A stretch of 64,000 bases of DNA from JBCCLJ01 sp039026915 (GCA_039026915.1 JBCCLJ010000007.1:4589-68588), one strand, 5' to 3'. Shown: positions 1 through 8,901, numbered from the stretch's first letter. Translations and numbers: made by a program. Notes: generated from the sequence alone by a model not told the origin.

Positions 1-160
1 TGGAGTGTCTCCTTTGCAGAGCGGCCGTACGAACGGCCGGAGCAGATGGACTCGAGTGGGGGATCGAGCCGTGCTGTACTTAGAGTAGAAGCAAGTTACG
101 TGCCGCTGAGAGCTTCTGCGTGTGAACGGACTCTTTCGTGGATCGGGGAGAGTGGCGATT

Positions 161-1036
161 CTAGTCGATGTCGAGCAGAGAACTGAATCGATCCCTGTAC
201 TGCTGCACGAAAGCCTCGCCTGCAGACTCACGAATCACGTTCTCGTGAGCGTGAAGCAGGTCGATCAGAGCGTCGACGTGCTTGCCGGCTCGGATCTGTG
301 CCTGTGCCAACTTGGCCGATCGCCGCAGCGTGGGCGTGGCGGTCTCGAGGTTCGTGAGATCGAGTACGGCGCGCTCGAGCGCTTCGCCGAGTGCGGCGGC
401 GCCGCCCGCAGAGAGCGAGCGTAGGGAGCGACGTTCTTCCGCGCTGGGAGGAGTGCTCAGAGCGACCTGTCCTGAAGTCAGCAGTCCGTAGAGGTCCTTG
501 CTGGTGGAGAAGGCGCTCTCACCCAGGGCGAGCGCGATGTCGTCGATCGAGTGCCGACCGTTGATCTGCTGAGCGATCGCCCATTCGCGCGCGGTGAAAG
601 AGACACCGGCGCTCGACGTCTGGTGCGCGAAGCGTGGGACCAGAGCGGTGGACTCGATCTTCTTGCGCAGGACCTGCCACTCGTCCATACGCCGAGCCGC
701 CTCCATGAGGAGATTGGTGTTCGGCTTGTCGATCGTCTCGTCCGCACTCTCCTCGCCGGGAGTAAAGACGAAATCGCCGTCGTTCCAGGTCGCCAACTCG
801 TAGATGGCTTCCTCGCCGGTCAGCTCACTGCCGCGGAGTTCCTGGTCGCCCTCACCGTCCTCAGAGACCTCGGGCCGGCGGATCGAACTTGCGTGGACGA
901 TCTGTCCGCTTCGCAAGTAGATCTGGCCGGCCCGATCGTCGCGGGTCAGCGTGAACCGACCCGTCTTTCCGGACACCGACACCAATTGAATGATGTCGGG
1001 GAGAGGTAGCTCGGCGAGCGACCCCTGAAAAGCCAC
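161..1036 (-). CDS. DUF4388 (PatA N-terminal-like) domain protein
   Basis: This 291-residue protein has no signal peptide or membrane segment. Residues 1-60 match the DUF4388 fold, which is common in regulators of gliding, motility and gene expression in delta-proteobacteria and Acidobacteria; the pattern GKTGRFTLTRDDRAGQIYL followed by GQIVHA is typical. Residues 145-190 look like a winged-helix-like repeat (INGRHSIDDIA), and the C-terminal 80 residues are helical. The start is a GTG three bases after the tonB stop, so it is probably the last gene of the exbB-exbD-exbD-tonB operon. Its molecular role is unknown. The 160 bases beyond its stop hold only a short hairpin (22-39) and no gene that I can support. 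Confidence 0.75.
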   Translation of the reverse strand: MAFQGSLAELPLPDIIQLVSVSGKTGRFTLTRDDRAGQIYLRSGQIVHASSIRRPEVSEDGEGDQELRGSELTGEEAIYELATWNDGDFVFTPGEESADETIDKPNTNLLMEAARRMDEWQVLRKKIESTALVPRFAHQTSSAGVSFTAREWAIAQQINGRHSIDDIALALGESAFSTSKDLYGLLTSGQVALSTPPSAEERRSLRSLSAGGAAALGEALERAVLDLTNLETATPTLRRSAKLAQAQIRAGKHVDALIDLLHAHENVIRESAGEAFVQQYRDRFSSLLDID

Positions 1037-1039
1037 TCC

Positions 1040-1771
1040 CTATTGCAGCTGGAAGTTGACGGTGAGGTTGAAGTACACCGCGACAGGCTTGCCGTTGAGG
1101 GTCGCCGGCTTGTACTTCCACTGCTTCACGGCTTCCGTCGCTGCTTCCGAGAGACCCATGGGAAGGCCCTTGAGAACGGAAACATCCGTGACGTTGCCCT
1201 GCTCGTCGATGATCGACTGGAGAATGACGACGCCCTGGATGCGCGCCTTTCGAGCGATCTCGGTGTACTGCGGAGGCACGGAGCTGATCTTCTCGGGCTT
1301 CTGCACGTCACCGGTGACGTAGATGGGACCCGTCGGCTCGGGCTCTGGCGGAGCTTCCGGGATGCCGATGATGAGATCGTCGACTTCCGGGATGTCGAAC
1401 TCTTCCGGCTCTTCGATGCGAATCGGTTCCGGCTCATCGGGGGTCGGATCGGGAATCGGAACCTTCTTCGCCTTGGGCTTCGGAATCTCTTTCTCTTCCT
1501 TCGGCGGCGGTGGCTTGAACCGCACCTGCTGGACGACGTAGACCTTGGGCTTCTCGGCTTCTTCGGGCTCGTCGGCCAGCAGTTCGGGGAGCTGGACCAC
1601 GAGAAGGCCGAGATGGAACAGGACCGCAACGACACCGGCAATCCTGAGGGTCTTGTTGTCCTCGGCCTCTTCCAGCATGTACGTCTGGAGGCGCTCTTCG
1701 GAAGCGGTCAGCTTCGCTTTCCCGGCGGCTGCTCCTGCGGCTGCGGGCTTGGCGTCTTTGGCATCGCTCAT
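1040..1771 (-). CDS. tonB: TonB-family energy transducer
   Basis: A 243-residue protein with the TonB layout: a cytoplasmic start, one membrane anchor at about 44-62, and a long Pro/Glu/Lys-rich periplasmic linker (about 68-155, including KPPPPKEEKEIPKPKAKK). The C-terminal TonB domain spans about 160-243, with the recognisable segments PPQYTEIARKARIQGVV and VKQWKYKPATLNGKPV. TonB couples the inner-membrane proton motive force, through ExbB/ExbD, to outer-membrane receptors. The N-terminal cytoplasmic part, about 43 residues, is longer than in E. coli TonB. It lies downstream of exbB and two exbD genes, with two strong hairpins in the 157-base gap after the preceding exbD. No receptor gene is present in the window, so the substrate is unknown. 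Confidence 0.9.
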   Translation of the reverse strand: MSDAKDAKPAAAGAAAGKAKLTASEERLQTYMLEEAEDNKTLRIAGVVAVLFHLGLLVVQLPELLADEPEEAEKPKVYVVQQVRFKPPPPKEEKEIPKPKAKKVPIPDPTPDEPEPIRIEEPEEFDIPEVDDLIIGIPEAPPEPEPTGPIYVTGDVQKPEKISSVPPQYTEIARKARIQGVVILQSIIDEQGNVTDVSVLKGLPMGLSEAATEAVKQWKYKPATLNGKPVAVYFNLTVNFQLQ

Positions 1772-1871
1772 GACTTGATCCTGCTGCGGTTGTTGAGTGA
1801 CTGAATGCTATCGAATCTTTGGACGGGTCGACGGTCGTTTCGGTTCCCCGGAAGACCTAACCGTCTGCGGT

Positions 1872-1891
1872 CCGCCGAACTCGTTCGGCGG
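1872..1891. other. Hairpin in exbD-tonB intergenic gap
   Basis: An 8-bp perfect stem, CCGCCGAA / TTCGGCGG, with a four-base loop (ctcg). No T-run follows on either strand, so it is not a classical intrinsic terminator. It lies 100 bases before the tonB start on the coding strand. It could affect transcript processing or stability. Confidence 0.55.
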
Positions 1892-1903
1892 GCACCGACA
1901 TTT

Positions 1904-1930
1904 GAGCACTTCGACTCCGTCGAAGTGCTC
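1904..1930. other. Strong hairpin overlapping the exbD stop codon
   Basis: A 12-bp perfect stem at 1904-1915 and 1919-1930 with a three-base loop. On the minus strand the stem begins inside the stop codon of the upstream exbD. There is no U-tract after it, so complete termination is unlikely. An attenuator, or a 3'-end stabiliser that sets the ExbD:TonB ratio, is plausible. Confidence 0.65.
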
Positions 1931-2372
1931 AGAACCAGAGAGCTTCGATCTCGCGTTGGGTGGGTACGGAGATCCGGATGTCTTCCGTGATCTGGGTACT
2001 CTTGTCCGTGGCCTGGCGAAGCTCGTCGAGCACAGAGACCATGTACTTGTAGGGCGAGATGGGATCGGGGCGGATGATCACCGGTTTCTTCGGGTTGTTG
2101 ACGAGCTTGGGCTCGAGATACGGGATGATCTCGCTCAGCTGCATCGGCTTCTGATCGACGACCAGCTCGCCACTCGGCTGAATCTCGATCAGAACCGAGT
2201 CTTCCTTCTCGACGACAGGGGGGTTGTCGTCCTCTTCGGGGAGCGCGAAGTCGAGGCCGCGCGTCGCCGCGAAGGTGGTGGTCACCATGAAGTAGATGAT
2301 CAGCAGGAAGGCGATGTCCGCCATCGAGGAAGTAGGGATCTCGTCGTCGACGGGGTCGCGTTCGATCTTCAT
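1929..2372 (-). CDS. exbD: ExbD/TolR-type biopolymer transport protein (copy 2)
   Basis: A 147-residue single-span protein. A short cytoplasmic start is followed by a membrane helix at about 17-36 containing the conserved proton-pathway aspartate D19 in MADIAFLLIIYFM, then a periplasmic domain of about 110 residues. ExbD dimers sit inside the ExbB pentamer and drive TonB. It follows the other exbD gene by 82 bases in the same operon. The two paralogues share the S-M-A-D-I-A-F-L-L-I-I membrane motif but differ in their periplasmic domains, so they may form a heteromeric complex. TolR is the alternative, but the adjacent TonB domain protein favours ExbD. Confidence 0.9.
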   Translation of the reverse strand: MKIERDPVDDEIPTSSMADIAFLLIIYFMVTTTFAATRGLDFALPEEDDNPPVVEKEDSVLIEIQPSGELVVDQKPMQLSEIIPYLEPKLVNNPKKPVIIRPDPISPYKYMVSVLDELRQATDKSTQITEDIRISVPTQREIEALWF

Positions 2373-2454
2373 GAGTTTCTCCGCAAGTCTCTGAGTAAAT
2401 CGGCTCTGAGCAAATCGTCTTCGGGTGACGGACTAGTTGCGAATCGGTTTCAGG

Positions 2455-2874
2455 TCAGCCCTGCGTCGCAGCGTCGGACAGCAGGTAGATGAGCTTGACC
2501 TTGGCGCGCTTCAGCGCGTCCATGACGGCGTCGACCTCGGCGTAGTCGACGTTGCCGTCTGCTTTGATCACGAACTCCTTGTTGGGGTCCGTGGCGATGA
2601 CGGTTGCTGCGAAGGACAGCACGTCATCGGCGTTACCGACAGAAGCACTCAGCTCCTCGCCGTTGCTCACCTTGATCTGACCCTGGACGTCGATGGCGAC
2701 GTAGGCGGCCTTCTTCGGAATCTCGTAGCGGAGATTCGTCTGAGGCAGCTGGACCTTGGTCTTGTCGACCTCGAAGGTCATGGTGAGCATGAAGAAGATG
2801 ATGAGTAGAAAGGCGATGTCCGCCATCGATGCGGTCGGAATCGTCGATTCCAGCTCTCGGGATGCGAGTTTCAT
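2455..2874 (-). CDS. exbD: ExbD/TolR-type biopolymer transport protein (copy 1)
   Basis: A 139-residue protein with the ExbD architecture: the transmembrane segment is at 17-36 with the conserved D19 (MADIAFLLIIFFM), followed by a periplasmic domain that contains the usual FVIKADGNVDYAEVDAVMDAL pattern split over residues 100-120. It is the first of two consecutive exbD genes after exbB. Tandem exbD genes with one exbB occur in many Gram-negative bacteria outside the Proteobacteria, where both partners can be needed for TonB energisation; that is family knowledge and not shown here. Confidence 0.9.
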   Translation of the reverse strand: MKLASRELESTIPTASMADIAFLLIIFFMLTMTFEVDKTKVQLPQTNLRYEIPKKAAYVAIDVQGQIKVSNGEELSASVGNADDVLSFAATVIATDPNKEFVIKADGNVDYAEVDAVMDALKRAKVKLIYLLSDAATQG

Positions 2875-3002
2875 TTCAGTCTCCGGTCTCTTCTTCGAAC
2901 GGCGAGGTTCTGAGTGTTCTCGGTTCTGTTCAGGTGAAGCCGCGGGCGGAGGCCCGGGAAGGCTCGAGTCAGAGGGGTCTGCCCGAGCTTCTCAGGCTCT
3001 CC

Positions 3003-3677
3003 TTACTTCTTGGCCTCGGGAGCCACACCCTCAGGGGTGATGCCGCTGCGCTCCATTTCACCGAAGGTCTCGAGCAGCATGTTGGCCGAGGTTTCGATGT
3101 CGCGGACGAACTTGTTGATGCGGCTCATGAAGAAGTTGTAGGCGAGCTGCGTCGGGATGGCGACAGCAAGGCCGGCGGCCGTGGTGGTCAGCGCCTCCTT
3201 GATACCGATGGCGACGAGTGCGGGATTCGACAGACCCGCAGCTGCGAGAGCGTCGAACGACTTGATCATGCCGGTCACCGTTCCGAAGAAGCCGAGCAGG
3301 GGCGCGACGTTGGCGACGGTGGCGAGGAAGACGAGGAAGCGCTCGAGGCGACCCATCTCGAAGAGGGCGGCGTTCTCGATCGTCTTCTCGACGTCTTCTT
3401 TGGGCTGGCCGTACTTGAGAAGGCCGGCCTTCATGATCGATGCGACAGGGCCGCGGTACTGCTCACAGACCTTGACGGCTTCGCGGATCGAGCGGTTGAC
3501 GATCAGGGCCTTGCGGACCTTCGCCAGGAACTCGTTGACGTTGATCCGGGCGCGACGCAGAGCGATGAAGCGCTCGAAGATGACGGCGAGTGCCAGGATG
3601 GAGAAGACGAGAAGCACCCACATGACGGGGCCGCCTTCATTCATGTACTTCCAAAAGGTTCCACCGATGTTTCCCAA
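3003..3677 (-). CDS. exbB: ExbB/TolQ/MotA proton channel family protein
   Basis: A 224-residue inner-membrane protein with three predicted spans, at about 18-38, 115-137 and 158-180. The third carries the polar TTTAAGLAVAIPTQLAYNFF signature and the second the GFFGTVTGMIKSF signature of the family. It forms the proton channel that powers TonB. The start is a TTG: an excellent ribosome-binding site (AGAGGAGG) sits five bases upstream and there is no ATG in the right place. A 227-base gap separates it from ruvC upstream, which probably holds the operon promoter. I found no convincing -35/-10 pair there. Confidence 0.92.
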   Translation of the reverse strand: MGNIGGTFWKYMNEGGPVMWVLLVFSILALAVIFERFIALRRARINVNEFLAKVRKALIVNRSIREAVKVCEQYRGPVASIMKAGLLKYGQPKEDVEKTIENAALFEMGRLERFLVFLATVANVAPLLGFFGTVTGMIKSFDALAAAGLSNPALVAIGIKEALTTTAAGLAVAIPTQLAYNFFMSRINKFVRDIETSANMLLETFGEMERSGITPEGVAPEAKK

Positions 3678-3904
3678 CGTAACCTCCTCTAAGCGGACTT
3701 AGACCCGCGGAGCGCGGACCGAGTTCCAAGCGACTGCAGAGATCCACCCGGGGGTAGAACATCGTCGCTTGGACGTAGTTCTAACTCTGGTGAGCTCGCG
3801 AACCGAGCTGACTTCACCTTGAAAACAGAGACGCGAACTCTAGCACAGGGTCCGCTGCGAAGTGTGTCGTCAGAGTGCAAAGAATGACGAGTGACGAAGG
3901 CCGC

Positions 3905-4408
3905 TCAAGTCCTCGCAGCAGCGTCTCGAATGCGCTCGACGCGGAGGCTGTTCGCGAGACAGACGGCGACGGCTAGAGCGTCCGTCGCATCCGCACTGAA
4001 CTTGCCTCCTCGTAAGTTCAACAGCAGCTTGACCATACGGGCGACCTGGTCTTTGTGGGCTCGGCCGGAGCCGGTCACCGCGCGCTTGACTTCCGAGGGG
4101 CTGTACTCGTGGCAGTCGAGCTGACGACGACCGAGCTCGGCGAGAATTGCGCCTCGCGCCTGAGCAAGAACCACGAGAGATCGGGTGTTGACACCATGAA
4201 AAACAGACTCGACGGCGACGGCTGACGGGCACGTCTGGTCGAGAAGGCGGCTCAGGTGCTCGCTCAACCGCCCGAGTCGCTCGGGCACGGGAGCCTTGCT
4301 GGGCAGTGAGAAGCGCCCGTGGTCGACGCAGGTGAGCTTGGAGCCGTCGCGCCGCACCACGCCGTAGCCGGTGTACTGACTACCCGGGTCGATGCCGACG
4401 AGAATCAA
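3905..4408 (-). CDS. ruvC: Holliday junction resolvase RuvC
   Basis: A 167-residue endonuclease that cuts four-way DNA junctions symmetrically during recombination and repair, working with RuvAB. The acidic active site is complete: D7 in VGIDPGSQYTGYG, E67 in VAVESVF, and D140 and D143 in SADATDALAVAVC. Length is normal for the family (about 160-175). It follows yebC by 52 bases, the usual yebC-ruvC order. ruvA and ruvB are not downstream; the next gene is exbB. Confidence 0.96.
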   Translation of the reverse strand: MILVGIDPGSQYTGYGVVRRDGSKLTCVDHGRFSLPSKAPVPERLGRLSEHLSRLLDQTCPSAVAVESVFHGVNTRSLVVLAQARGAILAELGRRQLDCHEYSPSEVKRAVTGSGRAHKDQVARMVKLLLNLRGGKFSADATDALAVAVCLANSLRVERIRDAAART

Positions 4409-4460
4409 GGAAGAGTCCCGCCGAGGTCAGCCGGGGAGGTCGAATCGAGGCACGGAGGAG

Positions 4461-5210
4461 TCAAACGAGTGCCGCGAGAACTTCGTCGCTCACCTCGAGG
4501 TTGGCCCAGACGTTCTGGACGTCGTCCTGGTCCTCGATGGCGTCCATGAACTTGAGGGCCTGCTTGGCCTTCTCTTCGTCCAGGTCGACCGTGTTCTGAG
4601 GGATCATCGCGATCTGTCGCGTCGCGACCTTGACCCCGTCCAGGGCGTCGAGCGCTTCGCCGACCGTGTGGAAGGCGTCCGCCGCGGTAAAGATCTGAAA
4701 AGAGTCGTCTTCTGCCGAGTAGTCCTCCGCCTCGACCTCCAGCGCGACTTCCATCAAGCGATCTTCGTCCATGCCTTCGGGGTCCAGGATGAACAGACCC
4801 CGTCGGTCGAACATCCAGGCGACGCAGCCGTTCTCGCCGAGGTTGCCGCCGTACCGAGAGAAGACGTGCCTCACTTCACCGACGGTGCGGTTGCGGTTGT
4901 CGGTCATGACTTCGACGAGGACGGCGAGTCCACCGGGGCCATACCCTTCGTAGGTGATCTCTTCGTAGTCCGCACCTTCGAGCTCGCCGGTACCCTTCTT
5001 GATGGCGCGCTCCATGTTGTCGGAGGGCACGTTGTTCGCCTTGCCCTCCTGGATGGCGTTACGCAGGCGTGGGTTGCCGTCCGGGTCGCCGCCGCCCATG
5101 CGAGCGGCGACGGTGATCTCTTTCAGCACGCGGGTAAAGACCTTGGCTCGCTTCTTGTCCGTCGCGGCCTTCTTGTGCTGGATGTTGGCCCATTTACTGT
5201 GTCCTGCCAT
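4461..5210 (-). CDS. yebC: YebC/PmpR family regulatory protein
   Basis: A 249-residue member of the YebC/TACO1 family. Members act as DNA-binding regulators or, as more recently proposed, help ribosomes through difficult sequences. The hallmark start MAGHSKWANIQHKK fixes the ATG at 5210; in-frame sequence upstream adds 26 unconserved Arg-rich residues and is rejected. The family segments RNAIQEGKANNVPSDNMERA and YEGYGPGGLAVLVE are present. Its position directly before ruvC is the common arrangement. Confidence 0.95.
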   Translation of the reverse strand: MAGHSKWANIQHKKAATDKKRAKVFTRVLKEITVAARMGGGDPDGNPRLRNAIQEGKANNVPSDNMERAIKKGTGELEGADYEEITYEGYGPGGLAVLVEVMTDNRNRTVGEVRHVFSRYGGNLGENGCVAWMFDRRGLFILDPEGMDEDRLMEVALEVEAEDYSAEDDSFQIFTAADAFHTVGEALDALDGVKVATRQIAMIPQNTVDLDEEKAKQALKFMDAIEDQDDVQNVWANLEVSDEVLAALV

Positions 5211-5272
5211 CGAACTCTCCATCGAGCGAGCGCGGTGGTGATCACGGGATCTGCTCGCCCTGTCGATTCTCC

Positions 5273-6769
5273 GTGCCCGAAGGCGCAAGGGAGTCGGTTT
5301 CCTTCGCGCGGATTCTATCGGTGCCGTGGGCGCTGGGCTATGCTGCCAGGGCCTTTCCGGCGGGCTTGCCGCCGCTTCCCGAGCGATTCAAAGTGTCCCC
5401 CCCGAGTTCGTCGCCCCCGCGCGCCCACGAGATCCTCGATCGCCTGGTCGTCTGGGGGCAGAAGCTGGGCCTCGAGCGGATCCGCTCGGTGCTGGCCGAT
5501 CTCGGAGACCCTCAGCTCGCCGTACCGTGCGTGCTGATCGCTGGTACCAACGGCAAGGGTTCGACATCGTCGGCGCTTGCGGCAATGCTGCAGGCAAGTG
5601 GCTATCGCACCGGTCTCTACAACTCGCCACACCTCGAAACGGTCGAAGAGCGCATCCGGCTGCAGGGCCGCGCCATCGACTCGCGCACCCTGGGAGGTCT
5701 GCTCGAGCGGGTGGTGACGACGGCCGAGCGCCAGAATGAGGACCCGCCGACCTACTTCGAGGCGCTGACCGCTTCGGCCTTCCTCGCCTTTGCCGAGGCG
5801 CCGGTCGACGTCGCTGTCATGGAAGTCGGACTCGGCGGTCGCCTCGACGCGACCAACGTCTGCGAACCGGTGCTGTCCGTGATCTCGCAGATCGCGCGCG
5901 ATCACCAGGAGCACCTCGGCGACACGCTCGCCGAGATCGCCGTCGAGAAGGCGGGCATCCTGCGTCGCGACCGATCTTGCGTCTCCTGGCTGTCGCCGCC
6001 GGAGAGCGCCGACGCCATTCGCCGCTGCGCTCGGCAGCTCGATGTGGACCTCGTCGACGCGACGCGGGGGGTCGAGATTCGGGCGGAGCCCCGTCTGGAG
6101 CTCGATGCGGAAGGACGCTTCGTGGGCGAGCGGCAGGACGTCTCGTTGAGCACGCCAGCGGCTCGCTACCGGTTCACCACTCGGCTGCGCGGAGCTCATC
6201 AGTTGGACAATCTGACCCTCGCCGTTCGATCGGCCGAGAAGCTGCAGAGCCTGGGCTTCGAGCGGCTCGAGACGAAGACGATGGAGGAGGGGCTGTCGCG
6301 GGCTCGCTGGCCGGGTCGGATGGAGTGGGTCTGCTGTGAGACCGTCGACGGGCCACTGCGTGTCTTGCTCGATGGAGCGCACAACGGTGCTGGAGCGCGA
6401 GCGCTGGCGCAGCACGTCGCGACCCTGCCGCTGCACTTCGACCTCCTCTTCGGTGCACTGCGCCGCAAGAACATCGACGCGGTACTCCCCGAGCTGGCTC
6501 AGAGCGCCGAGAACGTCGTGCTGACTGCGCCGCCTTCCGACCGTGCCCAGGATCCCGCGGAGCTCGGTGCGCTTCTCGATCCGAATCGCTTCGAGGTCGT
6601 CGTCGACTGCGACCGCGCTCTCGAGCGCTCCTTGCAGCTCCAGAACGACCGGGCCGAGTCGACGGCGCTTCTCGTTTGCGGCTCCCTTTATCTCGTCGGC
6701 CACGTGCGCGAGGCGCTCCGACGCCGTTTCGGTGTGCCCGAGGCGACGACCGAAATCGTTCTCGGCTGA
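5273..6769 (+). CDS. folC: Bifunctional folylpolyglutamate / dihydrofolate synthase
   Basis: A Mur-ligase-family enzyme that adds glutamate to dihydropteroate or folates with ATP. The P-loop is GTNGKGSTSSALAAML at about residues 91-106, and the middle domain carries VAVMEVGLGGRLDATNV. The C-terminal ligase domain follows, with LLDGAHNGAGARAL in place of the usual DGAHNP. The 498-residue length counts from a GTG at 5273. In-frame GTG codons at 5321 and 5393 are alternatives, and 5393 is attractive because homology begins about ten residues later (AHEILDRLVVWGQKLGLERI). No clear ribosome-binding site decides this. Divergent from yebC and convergent with rpiB. Confidence 0.92.
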   Translation: MPEGARESVSFARILSVPWALGYAARAFPAGLPPLPERFKVSPPSSSPPRAHEILDRLVVWGQKLGLERIRSVLADLGDPQLAVPCVLIAGTNGKGSTSSALAAMLQASGYRTGLYNSPHLETVEERIRLQGRAIDSRTLGGLLERVVTTAERQNEDPPTYFEALTASAFLAFAEAPVDVAVMEVGLGGRLDATNVCEPVLSVISQIARDHQEHLGDTLAEIAVEKAGILRRDRSCVSWLSPPESADAIRRCARQLDVDLVDATRGVEIRAEPRLELDAEGRFVGERQDVSLSTPAARYRFTTRLRGAHQLDNLTLAVRSAEKLQSLGFERLETKTMEEGLSRARWPGRMEWVCCETVDGPLRVLLDGAHNGAGARALAQHVATLPLHFDLLFGALRRKNIDAVLPELAQSAENVVLTAPPSDRAQDPAELGALLDPNRFEVVVDCDRALERSLQLQNDRAESTALLVCGSLYLVGHVREALRRRFGVPEATTEIVLG

Positions 6770-6883
6770 GCGCGTCCAGCGTCAGGAGGCGGGGTCCGAG
6801 CCCGTGCCTCAGCGGAGTCAGATGGACGGACGGCTCGCCCGAAGCTGGCCGGTGTCGCGTCGGCGTTTCTTTCGACGGCGCCT

Positions 6884-7315
6884 TCAGGGAGCTTCGATGA
6901 GCCCAACGCGCCGTGCGTGGCGCTCACCGTCGAAGTCCGTCTCCAGATACGCCTCGACGAGCTCCTTTGCCAGCCCGAGTCCGACGACGCGCGAGCCAAG
7001 GGCGAGAACGTTGGCGTCGTTGTGTGCTCGGCACATCTTGGCGGAGAAGGTATCGCTGACGCTGGCCGCGCGCACTCCAGCCATCTTGTTGGCGGTCATC
7101 GCCATGCCGAGTCCGGTGCCGCAGACCAGGACGCCGCGTTCGGCTTGGCCGCTCGTCAGCCTTTCGCCGACCGCGCGCGCGAAGTCCGGATAGTCGACGC
7201 TTTGGGAGCTGTCGGTCCCGAGATCTTCGACCTCGTGACCCAGGGAGCGCATGTGCTCGGCGAGGGCGTTCTTGAGCTCGAAGCCGGCGTGGTCCGCCGC
7301 GATGACGATCTTCAC
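6884..7315 (-). CDS. rpiB: Ribose-5-phosphate isomerase B
   Basis: A 143-residue sugar-phosphate isomerase of the RpiB/LacAB family, interconverting ribose 5-phosphate and ribulose 5-phosphate in the pentose phosphate pathway. It begins MKIVIAADHAGFELK, carries the catalytic cysteine C65 in GVLVCGTGLGMAMTANK, and has the AHNDANVLALGSR signature at about 97-110. Length matches the family. It starts 23 bases after the stop of the carboxyltransferase gene upstream, so the two are probably co-transcribed. RpiB proteins can also act on allose phosphate; the sequence alone does not exclude it. Confidence 0.93.
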   Translation of the reverse strand: MKIVIAADHAGFELKNALAEHMRSLGHEVEDLGTDSSQSVDYPDFARAVGERLTSGQAERGVLVCGTGLGMAMTANKMAGVRAASVSDTFSAKMCRAHNDANVLALGSRVVGLGLAKELVEAYLETDFDGERHARRVGLIEAP

Positions 7316-7338
7316 GGAGCGATCCTCTGGGAAAAAGG

Positions 7339-8901
7339 TCAGAGCGGCAGGTTGCCGTGCTTCTTGGCGGGCATCGTCGCTCGCTTGCCTTCGAGTCGGC
7401 GCAGAGCTCGAGCGACCTCGGCGCGCGTGCGGCGCGGCTCGATGACGGCATCGACGAAGCCGCGTTCGGCAGCCACGTAGGGGTTCGAGAACTTCTCGCG
7501 ATACTCGTCGGTCTTCTCGGTGCGCAGCGCCTCGACGTCGTCCGAGCTGCCCAGCTCGCGACGGTAGAGGATGTTCACGGCACCTTCCGGGCCCATGACG
7601 GCGATCTCTGCGGTCGGATACGCGAGGTTGACGTCGGTGCGCAGGTGCTTGCTGGCCATCACGCAGTAGGCGCCGCCATATGCCTTGCGCGTGATGACCG
7701 TGATCTTCGGCACGGTGGCTTCGGCGAAAGCGTAGAGGAGCTTGGCGCCGTGTTTGATGATGCCGCCGAACTCCTGCTTGGTGCCGGGCAGGAATCCCGG
7801 GACGTCTTCGAAGGTCACCAGCGGGATGTTGAAGGCGTCGCAGAAGCGGACGAACCGAGCACCCTTGAGAGAGGCGTCGATGTCGAGCACCCCGGCGAGG
7901 TAGGCCGGCTGGTTGGCGACGATCCCGACGGAGCGGCCGCCGATGCGAGCGAACGCGACGACGATGTTGCGTGCGTAGTCGGCCTGCACCTCGAGAATCT
8001 CACCGTCGTCGACGACACCGCGAATGAGCTCCTTGATGTCGTACGGCTTGTTGGCGTCGACGGGGACCAGCGTGTCGAGCGCGTCGTCCTCGCGATCCTC
8101 CGGGTCGTCCGTCGGCACGAAGGGCGGGTCGTCGAGGTTGTTCGACGGCAGGTAGGAGAGCAGCTTGCGAATCTCGGCGAGGCAGGCGGCGTCGCTCGGA
8201 GTCGTGAAGTGGCTGACACCGCTCTTCGAGGCGTGCGTGGCCGCGCCGCCGAGATCCTCCATGGTGACCTCTTCGTGCGTCACCGTCTTGATGACGTCCG
8301 GTCCGGTCACGAACATGTAGCTCGTGTTTTCGACCATGAAGATGAAATCGGTGATCGCCGGCGAATACACGGCCCCGCCAGCGCAAGGTCCCATGATGGC
8401 GCTGATCTGCGGCACGACGCCGCTCGAGAGCGTGTTGCGCAGGAAGATGTCGGCGTAGCCACCGAGCGCCGCCACGCCCTCTTGAATGCGGGCGCCGCCG
8501 CTGTCGTTGAGACCGATGACGGGAGCGCCGTTCTCGACGGCGAGGTCCATCACCTTGCAAATCTTGGCGGCGTTGGTCTCGGACAGGGTGCCGCCGAGAA
8601 CGGTGAAGTCCTGACCGAAGACGTAGACCAGGCGTCCTTCGACGGTTCCGGAGCCGCAGACGACGCCGTCTCCCGGCACCTTCTGGTCACCGATGCCGAA
8701 GTCCTGGCAGCGGTGCACCACGAGAGCGTCGATCTCCACGAACGAACCGGGGTCGAGCAGCATGTCGACGCGCTCGCGCACCGTCAGCTTGCCCGCGGAG
8801 TGCTGGCGCTCGATGCGCGCCTCGCCGCCCCCCTCGCGGGCTTTCTGCAGGCGATTCTGCAGCTCTTCGAGTCTCTCCTGGCGATGGGTCGTGTCGGTCA
8901 T
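7339..8901 (-). CDS. Acyl-CoA carboxylase carboxyltransferase (beta) subunit, PccB-like
   Basis: A 520-residue biotin-dependent carboxyltransferase of the propionyl-CoA carboxylase beta / methylmalonyl-CoA decarboxylase alpha type. The N-terminal half includes HSAGKLTVRERVDMLLDPGSF and the CoA-site loop GGARIQEGVAALGGY. The C-terminal half includes DVPGFLPGTKQEFGGIIKHG and ITRKAYGGAYCVM. It transfers carboxyl from biotin to an acyl-CoA, most likely propionyl-CoA. The ATG at 8901 has a GGAG six bases upstream and is preferred over an in-frame TTG at 8922. The biotin carboxylase and carrier partners are not adjacent but lie at 45.4-47.4 kb. Substrate is inferred from similarity only. Confidence 0.9.
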   Translation of the reverse strand: MTDTTHRQERLEELQNRLQKAREGGGEARIERQHSAGKLTVRERVDMLLDPGSFVEIDALVVHRCQDFGIGDQKVPGDGVVCGSGTVEGRLVYVFGQDFTVLGGTLSETNAAKICKVMDLAVENGAPVIGLNDSGGARIQEGVAALGGYADIFLRNTLSSGVVPQISAIMGPCAGGAVYSPAITDFIFMVENTSYMFVTGPDVIKTVTHEEVTMEDLGGAATHASKSGVSHFTTPSDAACLAEIRKLLSYLPSNNLDDPPFVPTDDPEDREDDALDTLVPVDANKPYDIKELIRGVVDDGEILEVQADYARNIVVAFARIGGRSVGIVANQPAYLAGVLDIDASLKGARFVRFCDAFNIPLVTFEDVPGFLPGTKQEFGGIIKHGAKLLYAFAEATVPKITVITRKAYGGAYCVMASKHLRTDVNLAYPTAEIAVMGPEGAVNILYRRELGSSDDVEALRTEKTDEYREKFSNPYVAAERGFVDAVIEPRRTRAEVARALRRLEGKRATMPAKKHGNLPL

